NCBI RefSeq assembly: GCF_030848475.1
Contig: NZ_JAVDDS010000012.1
Location: 17,472-81,471, forward strand
DNA from: Herbivorax alkaliphila
GTDB taxonomy: Bacteria; Bacillota; Clostridia; Acetivibrionales; Acetivibrionaceae
DNA length: 64,000 nt
Reading direction: 5' to 3'
Shown in pieces: positions 10,971 to 20,086 of the stretch (positions are counted from its first letter, which is position 1; each line of letters starts with the position of its first letter). The notes beneath the pieces were generated by a model. That model was not told where the DNA came from. It made no database searches and was given only the letters and a program-made list of their open reading frames with translations. The translations under genes were made by a program, and so were the position numbers.

Positions 10971-11711
10971 ATGTATAATAAAAAAGGTAAAAACTCAATA
11001 TGGATCTATGCTATAATATTATTTACCTGTGCATTTATTTTACTTCTACTAACAGGTTATAGTCAAATTAAATTTAATAAAGATATTGATGATTATAGAA
11101 ATAAATTAATGTCCAGTGAGGAAGAAAAAAATATTTCAAGTCATAATCTAAGAACTGCTCTAGAGGAAAATGAAATGCTATATGAGAGAATAGAAGAATT
11201 AAATAATATTTTAAAAGAAAAGGAAGCAGATTATGGAGAAATAAAACAAAACTTAAAAAACAAAGAAATTAAAAAGAATCAATTGATAAGTAATTATGAA
11301 TTGATGTTAAAAGCAGAAGAACACTATAATAATGGAAAAATAACAAAGAGTGCTGTTATTCTATTGGAAGATGTAAATAAAAACAAATTAAATAAGAATG
11401 GATTAAAGAAATATAATGATTTAAAAGATAAAATATATGAAGAAGCTGCTTGGGAATTTTATAAAAAAGGATATGATAAGTATATTAATAAAGAATATGA
11501 AGATGCAAAATTTAATTTATACTATTCTTTAGATATAACTGAAGATGAATTTTTTTCAGATGATTGCCATTATTATATTGCTTATTCTGGTTATAGAATG
11601 GGTGAGTATGATTTGGCAAGAGAGTATATAAAAATGCTTATGACAAAATATCCGTCTAGTAATTATATTGAAGAAGCAAAAAATCTATTAATTATTATAG
11701 AAAATGAGTAG
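10971..11711 (+). CDS. Membrane-anchored coiled-coil/TPR protein
   Basis: 246 residues, no recognised name. One membrane helix at about 12-30, a coiled coil at about 45-105 rich in Glu and Lys, then TPR-like helices (KSAVILLEDVNK; YDKYINKEYEDAKFNLYYSL; YDLAREYIKMLMTKYPSSNY). Such proteins act as scaffolds, in this case on the outer face or at the membrane. Follows DUF4446 by 27 bases with a good GGGAG site, so likely the last gene of the soj operon; a hairpin ends it. Confidence 0.7.
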   Translation: MYNKKGKNSIWIYAIILFTCAFILLLLTGYSQIKFNKDIDDYRNKLMSSEEEKNISSHNLRTALEENEMLYERIEELNNILKEKEADYGEIKQNLKNKEIKKNQLISNYELMLKAEEHYNNGKITKSAVILLEDVNKNKLNKNGLKKYNDLKDKIYEEAAWEFYKKGYDKYINKEYEDAKFNLYYSLDITEDEFFSDDCHYYIAYSGYRMGEYDLAREYIKMLMTKYPSSNYIEEAKNLLIIIENE

Positions 11712-11781
11712 AAAAGTGATTGCATATATATCGTAGGATGCAGGGCTTCTGTTTAAGCGAACTAAGGATTCCCTAGCAAAT

Positions 11782-11820
11782 TTTTAAGGTAAATTTTAGA
11801 TTTTAAAATTTACCTTAAAA
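11782..11820 (+). terminator. Hairpin terminator after the TPR gene
   Basis: Arms TTTTAAGGTAAATTTTA (11782-11798) and TAAAATTTACCTTAAAA (11804-11820) are perfectly complementary. It ends the soj-spo0J-DUF4446-TPR unit. Confidence 0.65.
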
Positions 11821-11821
11821 A

Positions 11822-11933
11822 GTGAACTCGTTTAGCTAAAGATAAACATCGAGGCTTTAGGTGGAGAATCAACTCCACCTGAAGATTTATAAGAGGAACT
11901 TCACCTTATAAAAGGTGAGTCTTAGAATAAGAT
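11822..11933 (+). repeat. Triple-hairpin dispersed repeat, copy A
   Basis: Runs from GTGAACTCGTTTAGCTAAAG to CTTAGAATAAGAT. It has all three hairpins of the family: CTCG/CGAG around TTTAGCT, a GGTGGAG/CTCCACC stem, and a CACCTTATA/AAGGTG stem. Other copies are at 25008, 33993, 36211, 40190, 49839, 51964 and 63695. Confidence 0.88.
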
Positions 11934-12230
11934 CAAAAGAGAATTTGTAAAAGGTAGATTTAAGTACTACTTACAGTTGGTATTTAAAGGCTCACTACCA
12001 GTTAAGGAAAAAAGCTAAAAAATATTTTAAACTACAGGAAGAACTTGGGAAAATTCAGTCAAATCCTTTATATTGAAATTCTTAGAGAAATAGTTAATGT
12101 ATGGGTTTCGGTCTATATAAGAAGTCTACGTATCTAAGAGCACCTGTCTTTAGACATAGTGAGTTTCAGCTTATAAAAGACTGAGTTTTAGACTGAAAAA
12201 AATTTGCCGTAAAAAGACATAAGAAAACAC
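11934..12230. other. Intergenic stretch without recognised content
   Basis: About 300 bases between a repeat copy and the tRNA promoter. No open frame with a ribosome site and no convincing RNA fold seen. It may hold decayed repeat material. Confidence 0.5.
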
Positions 12231-12260
12231 TTGACAAGGGTGTGGATTACATGTTATATT
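12231..12260 (+). promoter_or_regulatory. Promoter of the tRNA-Ser pair
   Basis: TTGACA at 12231-12236 and TATATT at 12255-12260 with an 18-base spacer; the first tRNA begins 17 bases later. Confidence 0.78.
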
Positions 12261-12276
12261 ATTTCTTGTGACGCGT

Positions 12277-12367
12277 GGAGAGATGGTCGAGTTGGTTTAA
12301 GGCACCGGTCTTGAAAACCGGCGTAGGTGTGAGCCTACCCTGGGTTCGAATCCCAGTCTCTCCGCCA
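12277..12367 (+). tRNA. tRNA-Ser (anticodon TGA)
   Basis: 91 nt with CCA encoded. Acceptor arms GGAGAGA/TCTCTCC, anticodon arm CCGGTCTTGAAAACCGG with TGA, a long class II variable arm, and the T-loop GGTTCGAATCC. First of two adjacent tRNA-Ser genes. Confidence 0.97.
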
Positions 12368-12374
12368 TATTAAT

Positions 12375-12468
12375 GGAGAAGTACCCAAGTAGGCTGAAGG
12401 GGACGGTTTGCTAAACCGTTAGGTCGTAATTGAGCGGCGCGAGGGTTCGAATCCCTCCTTCTCCGCCA
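12375..12468 (+). tRNA. tRNA-Ser (anticodon GCT)
   Basis: 94 nt with CCA encoded. Acceptor arms GGAGAAG/CTTCTCC, anticodon arm ACGGTTTGCTAAACCGT with GCT, a long variable arm and the T-loop GGTTCGAATCC. Seven bases after the TGA tRNA-Ser, so the two are co-transcribed. Confidence 0.97.
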
Positions 12469-12472
12469 GAAT

Positions 12473-12504
12473 AGCACCTTTAAAGATATAAAGGTGTTAT
12501 TTTT
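12473..12504 (+). terminator. Terminator of the tRNA-Ser pair
   Basis: AGCACCTT and AAGGTGTT form a stem followed by ATTTTTAT. Confidence 0.7.
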
Positions 12505-12556
12505 ATGTGTGTATAATAGGTGAAGAAGAGATATTTTAAGGGCAAAAGTTTTGTAT

Positions 12557-12596
12557 AAAAAAAAGCACCTTTCAAAGTATGAAGGGTGCTTTTTTT
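12557..12596. terminator. Bidirectional terminator downstream of pssA
   Basis: AAAAAAAGCACC and GGTGCTTTTTTT form a symmetric stem with T runs on both strands. It overlaps the pssA stop codon and serves the reverse-strand gene; it may also stop read-through from the tRNAs. Confidence 0.8.
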
Positions 12597-13143
12597 ATCT
12601 CTTTTTTATGCTAAACTTACTTATCATTAGAAATGATAGAAAAATCAAAACAATTACAGCTAAAGCTGTGTTGGTAGTTGTATAACGGTTATTAATTTGA
12701 GCAAAGGAATTATATAAATTCGCAATTGTAAGAAGAGTACCAGCAACAGTTATAGGAAGCCCCATAAAAACATTGTCAAGATTACTTATATTAAATCTCG
12801 CAAGTCTATAAGCACCACATAGTACAAATATAAGAGAAAGAAAATATCCTAAAGCTCCAAAAGGCATAAAACTAATTTTCCATGCAATAACTACAGGGGC
12901 AACACCAAAAGATATTAAGTCAGAAAGTGAATCAAGTTCTTTTCCAAAATCGCTGGTTACTTTAAAAAATCGGGCTACCTTACCGTCTAATCTGTCTGTA
13001 ACAGCTGCTATCATTATAAGAAGGCAGGAATATATAAAGCTTGAAGGTGAATCGTTATTAACTACCATTAAAATAGCTGTTACACCAAGAGACAAATTTG
13101 TAAAAGTAATAATATTAGGAATACAACACTTAATTTTTTTCAA
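12595..13143 (-). CDS. pssA: CDP-diacylglycerol-serine O-phosphatidyltransferase
   Basis: Makes phosphatidylserine from CDP-diacylglycerol and serine at the membrane, the precursor of phosphatidylethanolamine. 182 residues with about six membrane helices. The CDP-alcohol phosphotransferase motif is complete: DRLDGKVARF followed by GKELDSLSD. Starts with TTG; GAGGTGG lies five bases upstream. No psd is seen beside it. Short end with Lys-Arg tail, normal for Gram-positive PssA. Confidence 0.92.
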   Translation of the reverse strand: MKKIKCCIPNIITFTNLSLGVTAILMVVNNDSPSSFIYSCLLIMIAAVTDRLDGKVARFFKVTSDFGKELDSLSDLISFGVAPVVIAWKISFMPFGALGYFLSLIFVLCGAYRLARFNISNLDNVFMGLPITVAGTLLTIANLYNSFAQINNRYTTTNTALAVIVLIFLSFLMISKFSIKKR

Positions 13144-13317
13144 TTGACCACCTCAGAGTTTTTTATATGTCTACTATGATTATAAAGAAAAAATCACAAA
13201 TCTACAATAGTATTATTTAAGTAAATTTATAAAATTATAAAAAACTTTGCTTTTAGGGAAAGGGATCTATAGAAATTCCTAGCTAAAAACAAATTATTTC
13301 CACCATAAGAAATTATA

Positions 13318-13420
13318 AAAAAGTCGGCTTCGCCGATTTAAGACTAGGGTAATCCTTTAAAGAAAAGCCTTTCGGTAGACTTTTTTGATGCCAGAAAGCA
13401 ATACACTTTCTTAGGCATTA
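13318..13420 (-). other. Hairpin-rich leader region upstream of pssA
   Basis: On the reverse strand AATCGGCGAAGCCGACTTTTTT (13318-13341) is a terminator-like hairpin, and AATGCC/GGCATC arms at about 13388-13420 form another. They lie between the end of the 13452 gene and pssA. They may be a terminator pair or a repeat remnant. Confidence 0.4.
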
Positions 13421-13453
13421 AAAAAAGCAGAAGTTATATAACTTCTGCTTTTT
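13421..13453. terminator. Bidirectional terminator
   Basis: AAAAAAGCAGAAGTTA and TAACTTCTGCTTTTT form a 12-pair stem with T runs on both strands, ending the reverse-strand membrane protein gene. Confidence 0.8.
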
Positions 13454-13952
13454 AGTGATTGATAAATTTACTATAAGCACTAAATGTAATTATTACTAAA
13501 GCACATATATTTACTATAAGTAAATAAAAGCGTTTTAAAAAACTTTTCTTTTCCTTTAAATCATCATCAGTATTTCTATTTAAGTTGTTAATTAAAATGT
13601 TAATCCAGTGCACTACCACAAACATTGACAAAGCTTTTAGCCAAAAATGATGTAGATAAAATGTACAGTATAACAAAAAAAGTATTACAATAAGTGACTT
13701 AATTGTTTGAAATCCTTTTCCTAATTTATTTAAATCCAAGTTTATCTGATTTTCGATTTCTTCTAAAAATTCTTTATCATCATCATCTTTTTTTTCATTA
13801 ATTCCAAATAAGTTATTATAAAAAGACTTCATAGAAGCAATGGCTATAATAACAGAGGTAATAATATAAAAAGCTGTGTCATTTGAGGATATAGCCACAA
13901 TAGGTATAATTATTAACATTATAATAATTAATAACATATATTCTAATTGCAT
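13452..13952 (-). CDS. Membrane protein of unknown function
   Basis: 166 residues, no family recognised. Two helices at about 4-40, a charged acidic segment (KKDDDDKEFLEEIENQ), then about three further helices at 85-165. GGAGAG ribosome site before the ATG. Transcribed in the same direction as, and 31 bases after, the SLH-protein gene, so possibly co-expressed with it. The function cannot be assigned from sequence. Confidence 0.7.
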   Translation of the reverse strand: MQLEYMLLIIIMLIIIPIVAISSNDTAFYIITSVIIAIASMKSFYNNLFGINEKKDDDDKEFLEEIENQINLDLNKLGKGFQTIKSLIVILFLLYCTFYLHHFWLKALSMFVVVHWINILINNLNRNTDDDLKEKKSFLKRFYLLIVNICALVIITFSAYSKFINH

Positions 13953-13983
13953 TACATCTCTCCTAAATCTTTTACTTTTTATA

Positions 13984-14628
13984 TTAGTCGGACTTTAGCG
14001 GGACTGTCAGAGCATTGTATATTAGTACAGACATTTCACCACGTGTAATCTGGGTGTTTGCTTCAATATTAAGGTTTTTGTCCAATTTAAGCTCTGTAGC
14101 CTTTTCTACCACATTATCAGGCCATTCACCATCTAAAGTGTCTTCATAGCCTAAGGCATTAATTATAACTGCTAAAGCTTCTGCGTAAGTTACATTGTTG
14201 TTTGGTGCTATTGTGTTATCAGGATAGCCTGTAACAATGTTATATTTTATTGCCAGCTTAATATTGTCATATGCCCAGTGATTTTCTTCAATGTCTTTAA
14301 AATTTATTTCTATATTATCTATATCGGTATCCTTATGATATCCCATTAGTCTTACAACTAAAGTTATAAATTCACTCCTGAGTATTTTGTTATTAAGCCT
14401 TAAAGTGCCATCTTCATATCCCTTTAAAATATTTAATTTCACAAGGGTCTGTGCACAATTGTCTCTGACTTCTTTAAAATATTGCTCGTCAAATTCATTG
14501 TCAATTTCTTCATTAATTTCTTCATCAAAATTTTCATCAATTTTTTCATTGTTTTCAGCATTTAAATACCCAGTTGAAAATGAAAAAATAAATAGAAAAA
14601 TTAAAATAAAAGATATGTATCTTTTCAT
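13984..14628 (-). CDS. S-layer homology (SLH) domain protein, secreted
   Basis: 214 residues with a signal peptide (residues 1-24, ending near TGYLNA), an acidic segment, then three SLH repeats: ILKGYEDGTLRLNNKILRSE, then NIVTGYPDNTIAPNNNVTYA, then NTQITRGEMSVLIYNAL. SLH domains bind pyruvylated cell-wall polymers, so the protein should sit in the wall. It is almost only the anchor, with no other catalytic domain. GGGAG ribosome site. Confidence 0.85.
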   Translation of the reverse strand: MKRYISFILIFLFIFSFSTGYLNAENNEKIDENFDEEINEEIDNEFDEQYFKEVRDNCAQTLVKLNILKGYEDGTLRLNNKILRSEFITLVVRLMGYHKDTDIDNIEINFKDIEENHWAYDNIKLAIKYNIVTGYPDNTIAPNNNVTYAEALAVIINALGYEDTLDGEWPDNVVEKATELKLDKNLNIEANTQITRGEMSVLIYNALTVPLKSD

Positions 14629-14880
14629 AAAAAATCTCCCTTCTCGTTGTGTAGTTATTTCAATTATACACTTAAAAGATATATATTTAAAATTAAAATA
14701 TAATTACATTTAGAAATAACCCACTTATAAATTATACACAAATATAAAAATACCTCAACATATAAAAGGTTGCAGAGGTGTATATAATTAAAAATTAAAA
14801 ATATGTTTTAAAAATAAATGTATAAACTAAACAGTTTTATCTAATGATAAAAACAAACAATAAGACAGGAGGGTGATTTT

Positions 14881-15387
14881 ATGGCAAAAACAATGGTTGC
14901 AATTTTTAATAATCAAGATAATGCACAAAAAGCGGCAGAACAATTAAAGGAGCAGGGACTTAGAACGGATGATATTTCAATTGTTGCAAGAAAAGGCGAT
15001 GAAGAACAAAAAGGAAATATGACAATGGGAAAAGATGATGGTGAAGGAAATGAAATGAAAAATGACAATATATCTGATGGTGTAGTAACTGGAGGAATAT
15101 TAGGAGGAGCTGCAGGTCTTCTTATTGGAGCAGGAAGTATGGTTGTTCCAGGCCTTGGTATAATTGCGGCAGCAGGTCCTGTAACAGGCTTGTTATCTGG
15201 TGCTGTTACAGGTGGAATTGTTGGAAGTCTTGTAGATCTAGGAATTCCAGAAAATAGAAGTAAAAAGTATGAAGAGGATATAAAAGAAGGTAAAATACTA
15301 TTTAGTATGAAGACGGATGAAGATAAAATTGACGAAATATCTTCAATTTTAAAAAATAACATGGCAGAAAGTGTTAATAACTACTAA
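14881..15387 (+). CDS. General stress protein, YflT/GSP17M-like
   Basis: 168 residues. The N-terminus (MAKTMVAIFNNQDNAQKAAE, then LKEQGLRTDDISIVAR) is the ferredoxin-like fold of GSP17M/YflT proteins. A Gly-rich hydrophobic hairpin follows at about 65-115 (GGILGGAAGLLIGAG, then GLLSGAVTGGIVGSLVDLGI), then another small alpha/beta end. In Bacillus the family is induced by general stress; the molecular role is unknown. Strong AGGAGGGTG site. The stop codon lies within a short dispersed repeat. Confidence 0.82.
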   Translation: MAKTMVAIFNNQDNAQKAAEQLKEQGLRTDDISIVARKGDEEQKGNMTMGKDDGEGNEMKNDNISDGVVTGGILGGAAGLLIGAGSMVVPGLGIIAAAGPVTGLLSGAVTGGIVGSLVDLGIPENRSKKYEEDIKEGKILFSMKTDEDKIDEISSILKNNMAESVNNY

Positions 15388-15425
15388 AGAATGCCTTAGA
15401 AATAACGCCTATTCTCAAGGACAAA
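15384..15425 (+). repeat. Short dispersed repeat, also at 45881
   Basis: CTAAAGAATGCCTTAGAAAT, then AACGCC, then ATTCTCAAGGACAAAA closely matches 45881-45925. The following 90 bases hold an open stretch reading GFGRREWDDSTWQRHFLGFV before a stop, which looks like the tail of a lost gene; no family recognised. Confidence 0.5.
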
Positions 15426-15529
15426 ACCTGATGAAGTAACTGGTTTTGGACGACGAGAATGGGATGATAGTACTTGGCAGAGACATTTTCTTGGATTTGT
15501 TTAAGTAAGATGATGTAAAAGATTATAAT

Positions 15530-15560
15530 AAGGACTCTAACTTTTGAAGGAGGAGTCCTT
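15530..15560. terminator. Terminator between convergent genes
   Basis: AAGGACTCT and AGGAGTCCTT arms around a short loop, between the YflT-like and VanW genes. Confidence 0.65.
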
Positions 15561-15569
15561 GTTATAAAA

Positions 15570-17285
15570 TCAATTGTTATCAATAGAATTTTCAATTTCT
15601 TCTGATGCAGGAATCGTATCTTCTGGAATCTCAACTATTTCAGATTCATCAATAGATATTTCAGAATCATCATCATCATCTTCATCAGATGATGATTCAA
15701 CTGGTTTTGTTCCTCTTTTTACTATTTGATCATAGGGTCTATAGCTGCTACGGTGTAAATATGTTCTTTCTGTCTCAACGCCGTCTATTTTTACTACTTT
15801 ATAAGTGTCATAAACATATCCAGATTTACCGCTTTGAATAATTACAGTTTCTCCTTCATACATATTTGGATCATCAATATATTTAACAGTTGCTGGAGTA
15901 GAACTGATTTGTACATTTACAATTTCTATTGATTTTTCAGGTGTTTCGTTAGTACCAACAATTTCAAATCCGATGTTGTTGTTTGATATGTCGGCATCAA
16001 TTCTAATTGGCCAATTGGTGTTGTTTTTAAATTTAAAGTCAAGTTCATTATAAGAAACAGCTGCATCTTGACCATATGGAACATAGCCTACTGTGAACAT
16101 ATGATTCATTCTATAAACTGTTTCTAGTCCAGAAAAAAGTACGGCATTGTATAGAGTGCTTGAGACCTGACAAATACCTCCCCCTACACCGGGTACAATT
16201 TCTCCTTGTACATAAATATTAGCAGATAAATATCCTCTCTCACTTGTTCGAGGACCAACAATGTCGTTAAAGGAAAAGACATCTCCAGGTCCTAATATTG
16301 TTCCATCAATTTTAGAGGAAGAAAGACCAATGTTAACACCTCTGTTAGCATCGTTTTGAGTGCTTGTTGAAAAGTAAGTGCTGTGTGTTCCAAGTATGTC
16401 TCTAAAAAGATAATCGTCTATATTTTCAGTTTTTATTTCAGGTTTAACAAATGAAACAGGTAGGTCTTTTTTTACGTCATATGTATCTTTATTATTTTCT
16501 ATAATTTTTTCAAGTTCAGATTTATTAATTTTCCGACCTATGACATGAGGCATAACAACAACTTCATTGTCTTCAACTATAACATGAGCATTTTTTGCTT
16601 CTCTAGAAATTTCATTATACATATTATCTAAATTAACATAATCAGGCATAGTTGTCTCGGTTGGAACTTCAAATGTTTCACTTGAAACTGTTTTTATAGA
16701 ATTATGTATGTGCTCAAATGCTTTATCTTTTATTAGAGCTACACCTGGTTTTCCAGTATAAAAGTACATAGTGTTTTTATCCTCAATAATATCAGGATTT
16801 TGAACTTCTATAAGTGAATCATCATAAAAATTTTCTATAGAGTCCATAAGCTTTTCTTCATTAAAAGAAAATTCTAAATCAAAAACCACTCCATTTTTTC
16901 TGGTATCTATAATATCTTTAAAACGTTTGAATACATGACCTTCCCGCCCAACTTCATATGCTTTATTTACAGCATTTTCAACATCATATAAAACATTAAA
17001 TTCAGATAAATCAAATTGTTTGGAAAAGTCATCTTTTATCAAAGTTATTTCTACTTCATCAATTTTTTCTGTAAAATTTGATTTTAAAATATCATATGCT
17101 TGGGAATAGGTCATCTTTCCCATATTAATATCATTTACATATACACCGTTATATATTTTTTTATTAGAGAAAATGATAATTGTAAAAATCAGAAATGAAA
17201 TAAAAAAAACTGTAATAACAGATAACAAAGAATATGTAAGAGCTTTGTTTTTGACTTTAAATTTTTTAGTTACCGGATTAATCAT
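15570..17285 (-). CDS. VanW family protein with peptidoglycan-binding and G5-like domains
   Basis: 571 residues: one N-terminal membrane anchor (about 15-38), two YoaR/PG_binding_4-type domains (about 45-285), then VanW (NRGVNIGLSSSKIDGTILGP, then VPGVGGGICQVSSTLYNAVL), a G5-like part (IIQSGKSGYVYDTYKVVKID) and an acidic tail. Found at the cell wall; the enzymatic role of VanW is unsettled. The ATG at 17285 is preferred over TTG 17300 because GGGGTG lies about eight bases upstream of it. Confidence 0.88.
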   Translation of the reverse strand: MINPVTKKFKVKNKALTYSLLSVITVFFISFLIFTIIIFSNKKIYNGVYVNDINMGKMTYSQAYDILKSNFTEKIDEVEITLIKDDFSKQFDLSEFNVLYDVENAVNKAYEVGREGHVFKRFKDIIDTRKNGVVFDLEFSFNEEKLMDSIENFYDDSLIEVQNPDIIEDKNTMYFYTGKPGVALIKDKAFEHIHNSIKTVSSETFEVPTETTMPDYVNLDNMYNEISREAKNAHVIVEDNEVVVMPHVIGRKINKSELEKIIENNKDTYDVKKDLPVSFVKPEIKTENIDDYLFRDILGTHSTYFSTSTQNDANRGVNIGLSSSKIDGTILGPGDVFSFNDIVGPRTSERGYLSANIYVQGEIVPGVGGGICQVSSTLYNAVLFSGLETVYRMNHMFTVGYVPYGQDAAVSYNELDFKFKNNTNWPIRIDADISNNNIGFEIVGTNETPEKSIEIVNVQISSTPATVKYIDDPNMYEGETVIIQSGKSGYVYDTYKVVKIDGVETERTYLHRSSYRPYDQIVKRGTKPVESSSDEDDDDDSEISIDESEIVEIPEDTIPASEEIENSIDNN

Positions 17286-17838
17286 AAAAAAACACCCCAA
17301 TGAAATCTCAGGGCACGAAGCCCTTTTAATATTAATTCTTTCATTTGATTCAAGAATTCTAATTTAAATAAGTATTTTTGTAAACTTAAGCTGTTAATAT
17401 TATTTTACCAAATATTTTTGTCATTTGACACCTAAAATAAAAAGATATTTATGCCAATTCAATATTTCTATAAGTATGACAGAAAAGTTTTAACTATGAA
17501 TGTCTATTTTTGATACTATTTTATTATCTCAAGTTTATAAAAAAAACACAATAGAATTTTTATCATAAATATGCAAAAATTGATTTTTATACTCAATATC
17601 ATATTCCATTTTTTACAAAAATGAGTCACTTTTATAAAGACAATAGATGAATATAATTTTTCTTTACAATTATAATATGTTGTTTATAAATAAGATTATT
17701 TTATTTATAATTAGCTTAAGGAGGATGTAGTGAATCTTAGTATCTTATAGATTTAAAAAAATTATGTTAGGATAACATGTGATTTTGATAAAAGTTAGGG
17801 TTGAGGGAACAGCCTACTTTAGAATAGAGGAGAGATAT
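17286..17838. other. Divergent intergenic region
   Basis: About 550 AT-rich bases between the VanW gene and a phosphoesterase. An AGGGC/GCCCT hairpin lies at about 17311-17325 in the VanW leader. An AAGGAGG at about 17718 is followed only by a seven-codon frame. No further gene supported. Confidence 0.5.
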
Positions 17839-18315
17839 ATGAGTATATTAGTTTTTAGTGATTCCCATGGAGTTACTAATGATATGATTAAAATATTAAA
17901 AAAGAACAAAAATTTTGAATTAGTTATACATTTAGGTGATTTTGCTAAAGATGTAAATGTGATAAGAAAAAATTTTGAGAAATTAAATTATGAGGTGGTG
18001 AGGGGAAATAATGATTGGAACAGGGAGATACCATCAGAAAAGATTATTGAAATAATGAATAAAAAAATATTTATAACACATGGTCATCATTACGGAGTTA
18101 AAAATGATTATACAAGAATAATTAACAAAGGAAAAGCACTAAAAGCAGATGCAGTACTTTTTGGACATACCCATATTTCAGAAGAAATGTTTAGTGATAA
18201 AATGCTTGTTTTAAACCCAGGAAGTATAGGAAGACCTGTAAATGGAATTAAGACATATTGTATTATTGATGTTAAAGATAATAAATTCTGGACTGAATTT
18301 AAATCTATAAGATAA
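17839..18315 (+). CDS. YfcE/MJ0936-type metallophosphoesterase
   Basis: 158 residues with the metal-binding motifs in order: FSDSHG (about 5-10), HLGDF, RGNND, THGHHYG and FGHTH. The family are two-metal phosphodiesterases; substrates in this clade vary. The ATG at 17839 follows GAGGAGAG and gives the normal family start (MSILVFSDSHG). An upstream in-frame start at 17779 would add 20 residues with no homology feature and is rejected. Confidence 0.9.
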   Translation: MSILVFSDSHGVTNDMIKILKKNKNFELVIHLGDFAKDVNVIRKNFEKLNYEVVRGNNDWNREIPSEKIIEIMNKKIFITHGHHYGVKNDYTRIINKGKALKADAVLFGHTHISEEMFSDKMLVLNPGSIGRPVNGIKTYCIIDVKDNKFWTEFKSIR

Positions 18316-18480
18316 ACTATTTTTATACAAAAAAAGAATAGAAAGATAAATAATGTGGAAAGTTATGTATAGACCCTGTAAATTTTGATTATACTTATAT
18401 TAACGTATGAATGTGAACATTTCAAAAAAGATAGAATAGTATGGTATAAAAATATTATTTAATAGTATAAGGTGATTTAT

Positions 18481-18789
18481 ATGGGTTTAAATACAGAAAA
18501 TAATGAAAATATTAAAATTAATAAAGACAGTTCTTTTACAAAATTTCTAAATAAATTTTTGTCAAGAACAGAAAATCACATTACTTGTGAGAATAATATT
18601 TTAGATGAAGAAGGGCTGATTGAATGTATAGAAAAAGCAAGAAATGATTGGACTAACGCAATCAGAGATTTTGAATATGCGGAAGATGAAGAAATAGTTG
18701 ATTACTACACCTATAAAATAAAAGCCTGTCAGGTAAGATATGAGTACTTTTTAAAAATTGCAAAAAGAAAAGGGATAACATGTAAATAA
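18481..18789 (+). CDS. DUF2508 (YaaL-like) small protein
   Basis: 102 residues. The C-terminal half is the DUF2508 signature (ECIEKARNDWTNAIRDFEYA, then YYTYKIKACQVRYEYFLKIA). In Bacillus yaaL lies directly before bofA, and here bofA also follows, so the pairing is conserved. ATG 18481 has AAGGTG six bases upstream; GTG 18472 has none. Function unknown, probably sporulation-linked by context. Confidence 0.85.
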   Translation: MGLNTENNENIKINKDSSFTKFLNKFLSRTENHITCENNILDEEGLIECIEKARNDWTNAIRDFEYAEDEEIVDYYTYKIKACQVRYEYFLKIAKRKGITCK

Positions 18790-18963
18790 GGAATATTTGT
18801 AATAAAATTTTGAACAGGCATATATATTTAGATTAAAGAACTATATTTTCTTAAAAACATTACTAAAAAAGGTGTGCTTTTTATATATTGCTAAAAAAGT
18901 ACGTGCATTCATAAAAAAACAAGGCTTTTTAGAAAAATAGTAAAAAGTAAAGTGGGGATTAAT

Positions 18964-19236
18964 ATGTATAATGATTATAATATAATAGTTGCCTATGTAA
19001 TTGGTATAATAATCTTATTTCTTTTAGGAAAATTTTTTTCCTTTCCTATGAAAATTGCTGCAAAACTAATATTTAACTCTATACTGGGCGGAATAATTAT
19101 TCTAATCATTAACTTTGTAGGTAAATTTTTAAATTTTAGTATAGCATTAAACCCTTTTACTGCATTTATAGTTGGAACACTTGGAGTACCAGGTGTTTTG
19201 TTAATCGTAATATTAAAGTATGTTTTTAATGTATAA
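18964..19236 (+). CDS. bofA: Pro-sigmaK processing inhibitor BofA family protein
   Basis: 90 residues with three hydrophobic helices (about 7-22, 38-55, 66-88) and the typical end NPFTAFIVGTLGVPGVLLIV. In Bacillus BofA sits in the outer forespore membrane and holds the SpoIVFB protease inactive. ATG 18964 follows GGGGA; the in-frame GTG at 18952 lacks a ribosome site. No sigK or spoIVFB is in the window. Confidence 0.88.
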   Translation: MYNDYNIIVAYVIGIIILFLLGKFFSFPMKIAAKLIFNSILGGIIILIINFVGKFLNFSIALNPFTAFIVGTLGVPGVLLIVILKYVFNV

Positions 19237-19392
19237 CTTTAACACTTCTATAAACAATATGGTATTATATGCAAGTAAAAAAAGTACATTTTAAAAAAAA
19301 TAGAAAATGATGAAAAAGTACAAAAGATTGTATACAATGAACATAATTAAGTTCAATCAAACCAGAATTAAAGCTATTCCTTTAAAGATTCC

Positions 19393-19421
19393 TTGACAAA
19401 AAATAAACGGACATTTATACT
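19393..19421 (+). promoter_or_regulatory. Promoter of the por operon
   Basis: TTGACA at 19393-19398, a 17-base spacer, TATACT at 19416-19421, followed by about 85 bases of leader and an AGGGGG ribosome site. It matches the main vegetative sigma factor. Confidence 0.72.
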
Positions 19422-19507
19422 GTAATCTGTGTGATTGTTTTAACAAATTTTAAAACCAAGCTGATTTAATCAGCACAAATTTATCATAAATAAGGGGGTT
19501 TACCACC

Positions 19508-20086
19508 ATGGACAAGGTTGTTGAAATAAGATGGCATGGGCGTGGCGGACAAGGTGCTAAGACGGCATCATTGTTGCTTGCGGATGCTGCATTCAATACC
19601 GGGAAATACATACAGGGCTTTCCTGAATATGGACCGGAGAGAATGGGTGCACCAATTACAGCATATAACAGAATTAGTGATGAAAAACTGACTATTCACA
19701 GTAATATTTATGAACCTGATTATGTAGTAGTTGTTGATGAAACTCTTTTAGCTTCTGTACCTGTTACATCAGGATTAAAAGAAGATGGAGCAATTATTAT
19801 TAACACTACAAAAACGCCAGATGAAGTAAGGACTGCTTTAAAAGGGTATAAAGGAAAGGTTTGCACGATAGATGCAAGAACTATATCAATTGATTCTTTA
19901 GGCAGATATTTTCCTAATACACCTATGTTAGGAGCGGTTGTTAAAGTAAGTAAAATAATGGATGAAAAAGATTTTTTAGATGATATGAATGAATCATTTA
20001 AGCACAAATTTGCTAAAAAGCCTGAAGTTATAGAAGGTAATATTAAGGCTTTAGAAAGGTCAATGCAGGAGGTGAAGGGGTTATGA
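19508..20086 (+). CDS. porG: Pyruvate:ferredoxin oxidoreductase, gamma subunit
   Basis: 192 residues of the 2-oxoacid:acceptor oxidoreductase gamma family: EIRWHGRGGQGAKTASLLLA at the N-terminus and FPEYGPERMGAPITAYNRI. The four-subunit enzyme oxidises pyruvate to acetyl-CoA and CO2, reducing ferredoxin. First of porGDAB; the stop overlaps porD by four bases. Assignment to pyruvate rather than branched 2-oxoacids follows the order and the PorA type and is not proven. Confidence 0.93.
   Translation: MDKVVEIRWHGRGGQGAKTASLLLADAAFNTGKYIQGFPEYGPERMGAPITAYNRISDEKLTIHSNIYEPDYVVVVDETLLASVPVTSGLKEDGAIIINTTKTPDEVRTALKGYKGKVCTIDARTISIDSLGRYFPNTPMLGAVVKVSKIMDEKDFLDDMNESFKHKFAKKPEVIEGNIKALERSMQEVKGL

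Noticed and set aside
14387..14713. Forward frame of 108 codons opposite the SLH gene
   Set aside because: Lies antisense to a gene with signal peptide and SLH repeats; no ribosome site and low-complexity Ser/Leu composition.
14913..15362. Reverse frame of 149 codons opposite the YflT-like gene
   Set aside because: Antisense shadow; Ser/Pro/Ile-rich translation with no ribosome site.
15374..15634. Reverse frame of 86 codons overlapping the VanW end
   Set aside because: Crosses a terminator and a repeat, no ribosome site, no family form.
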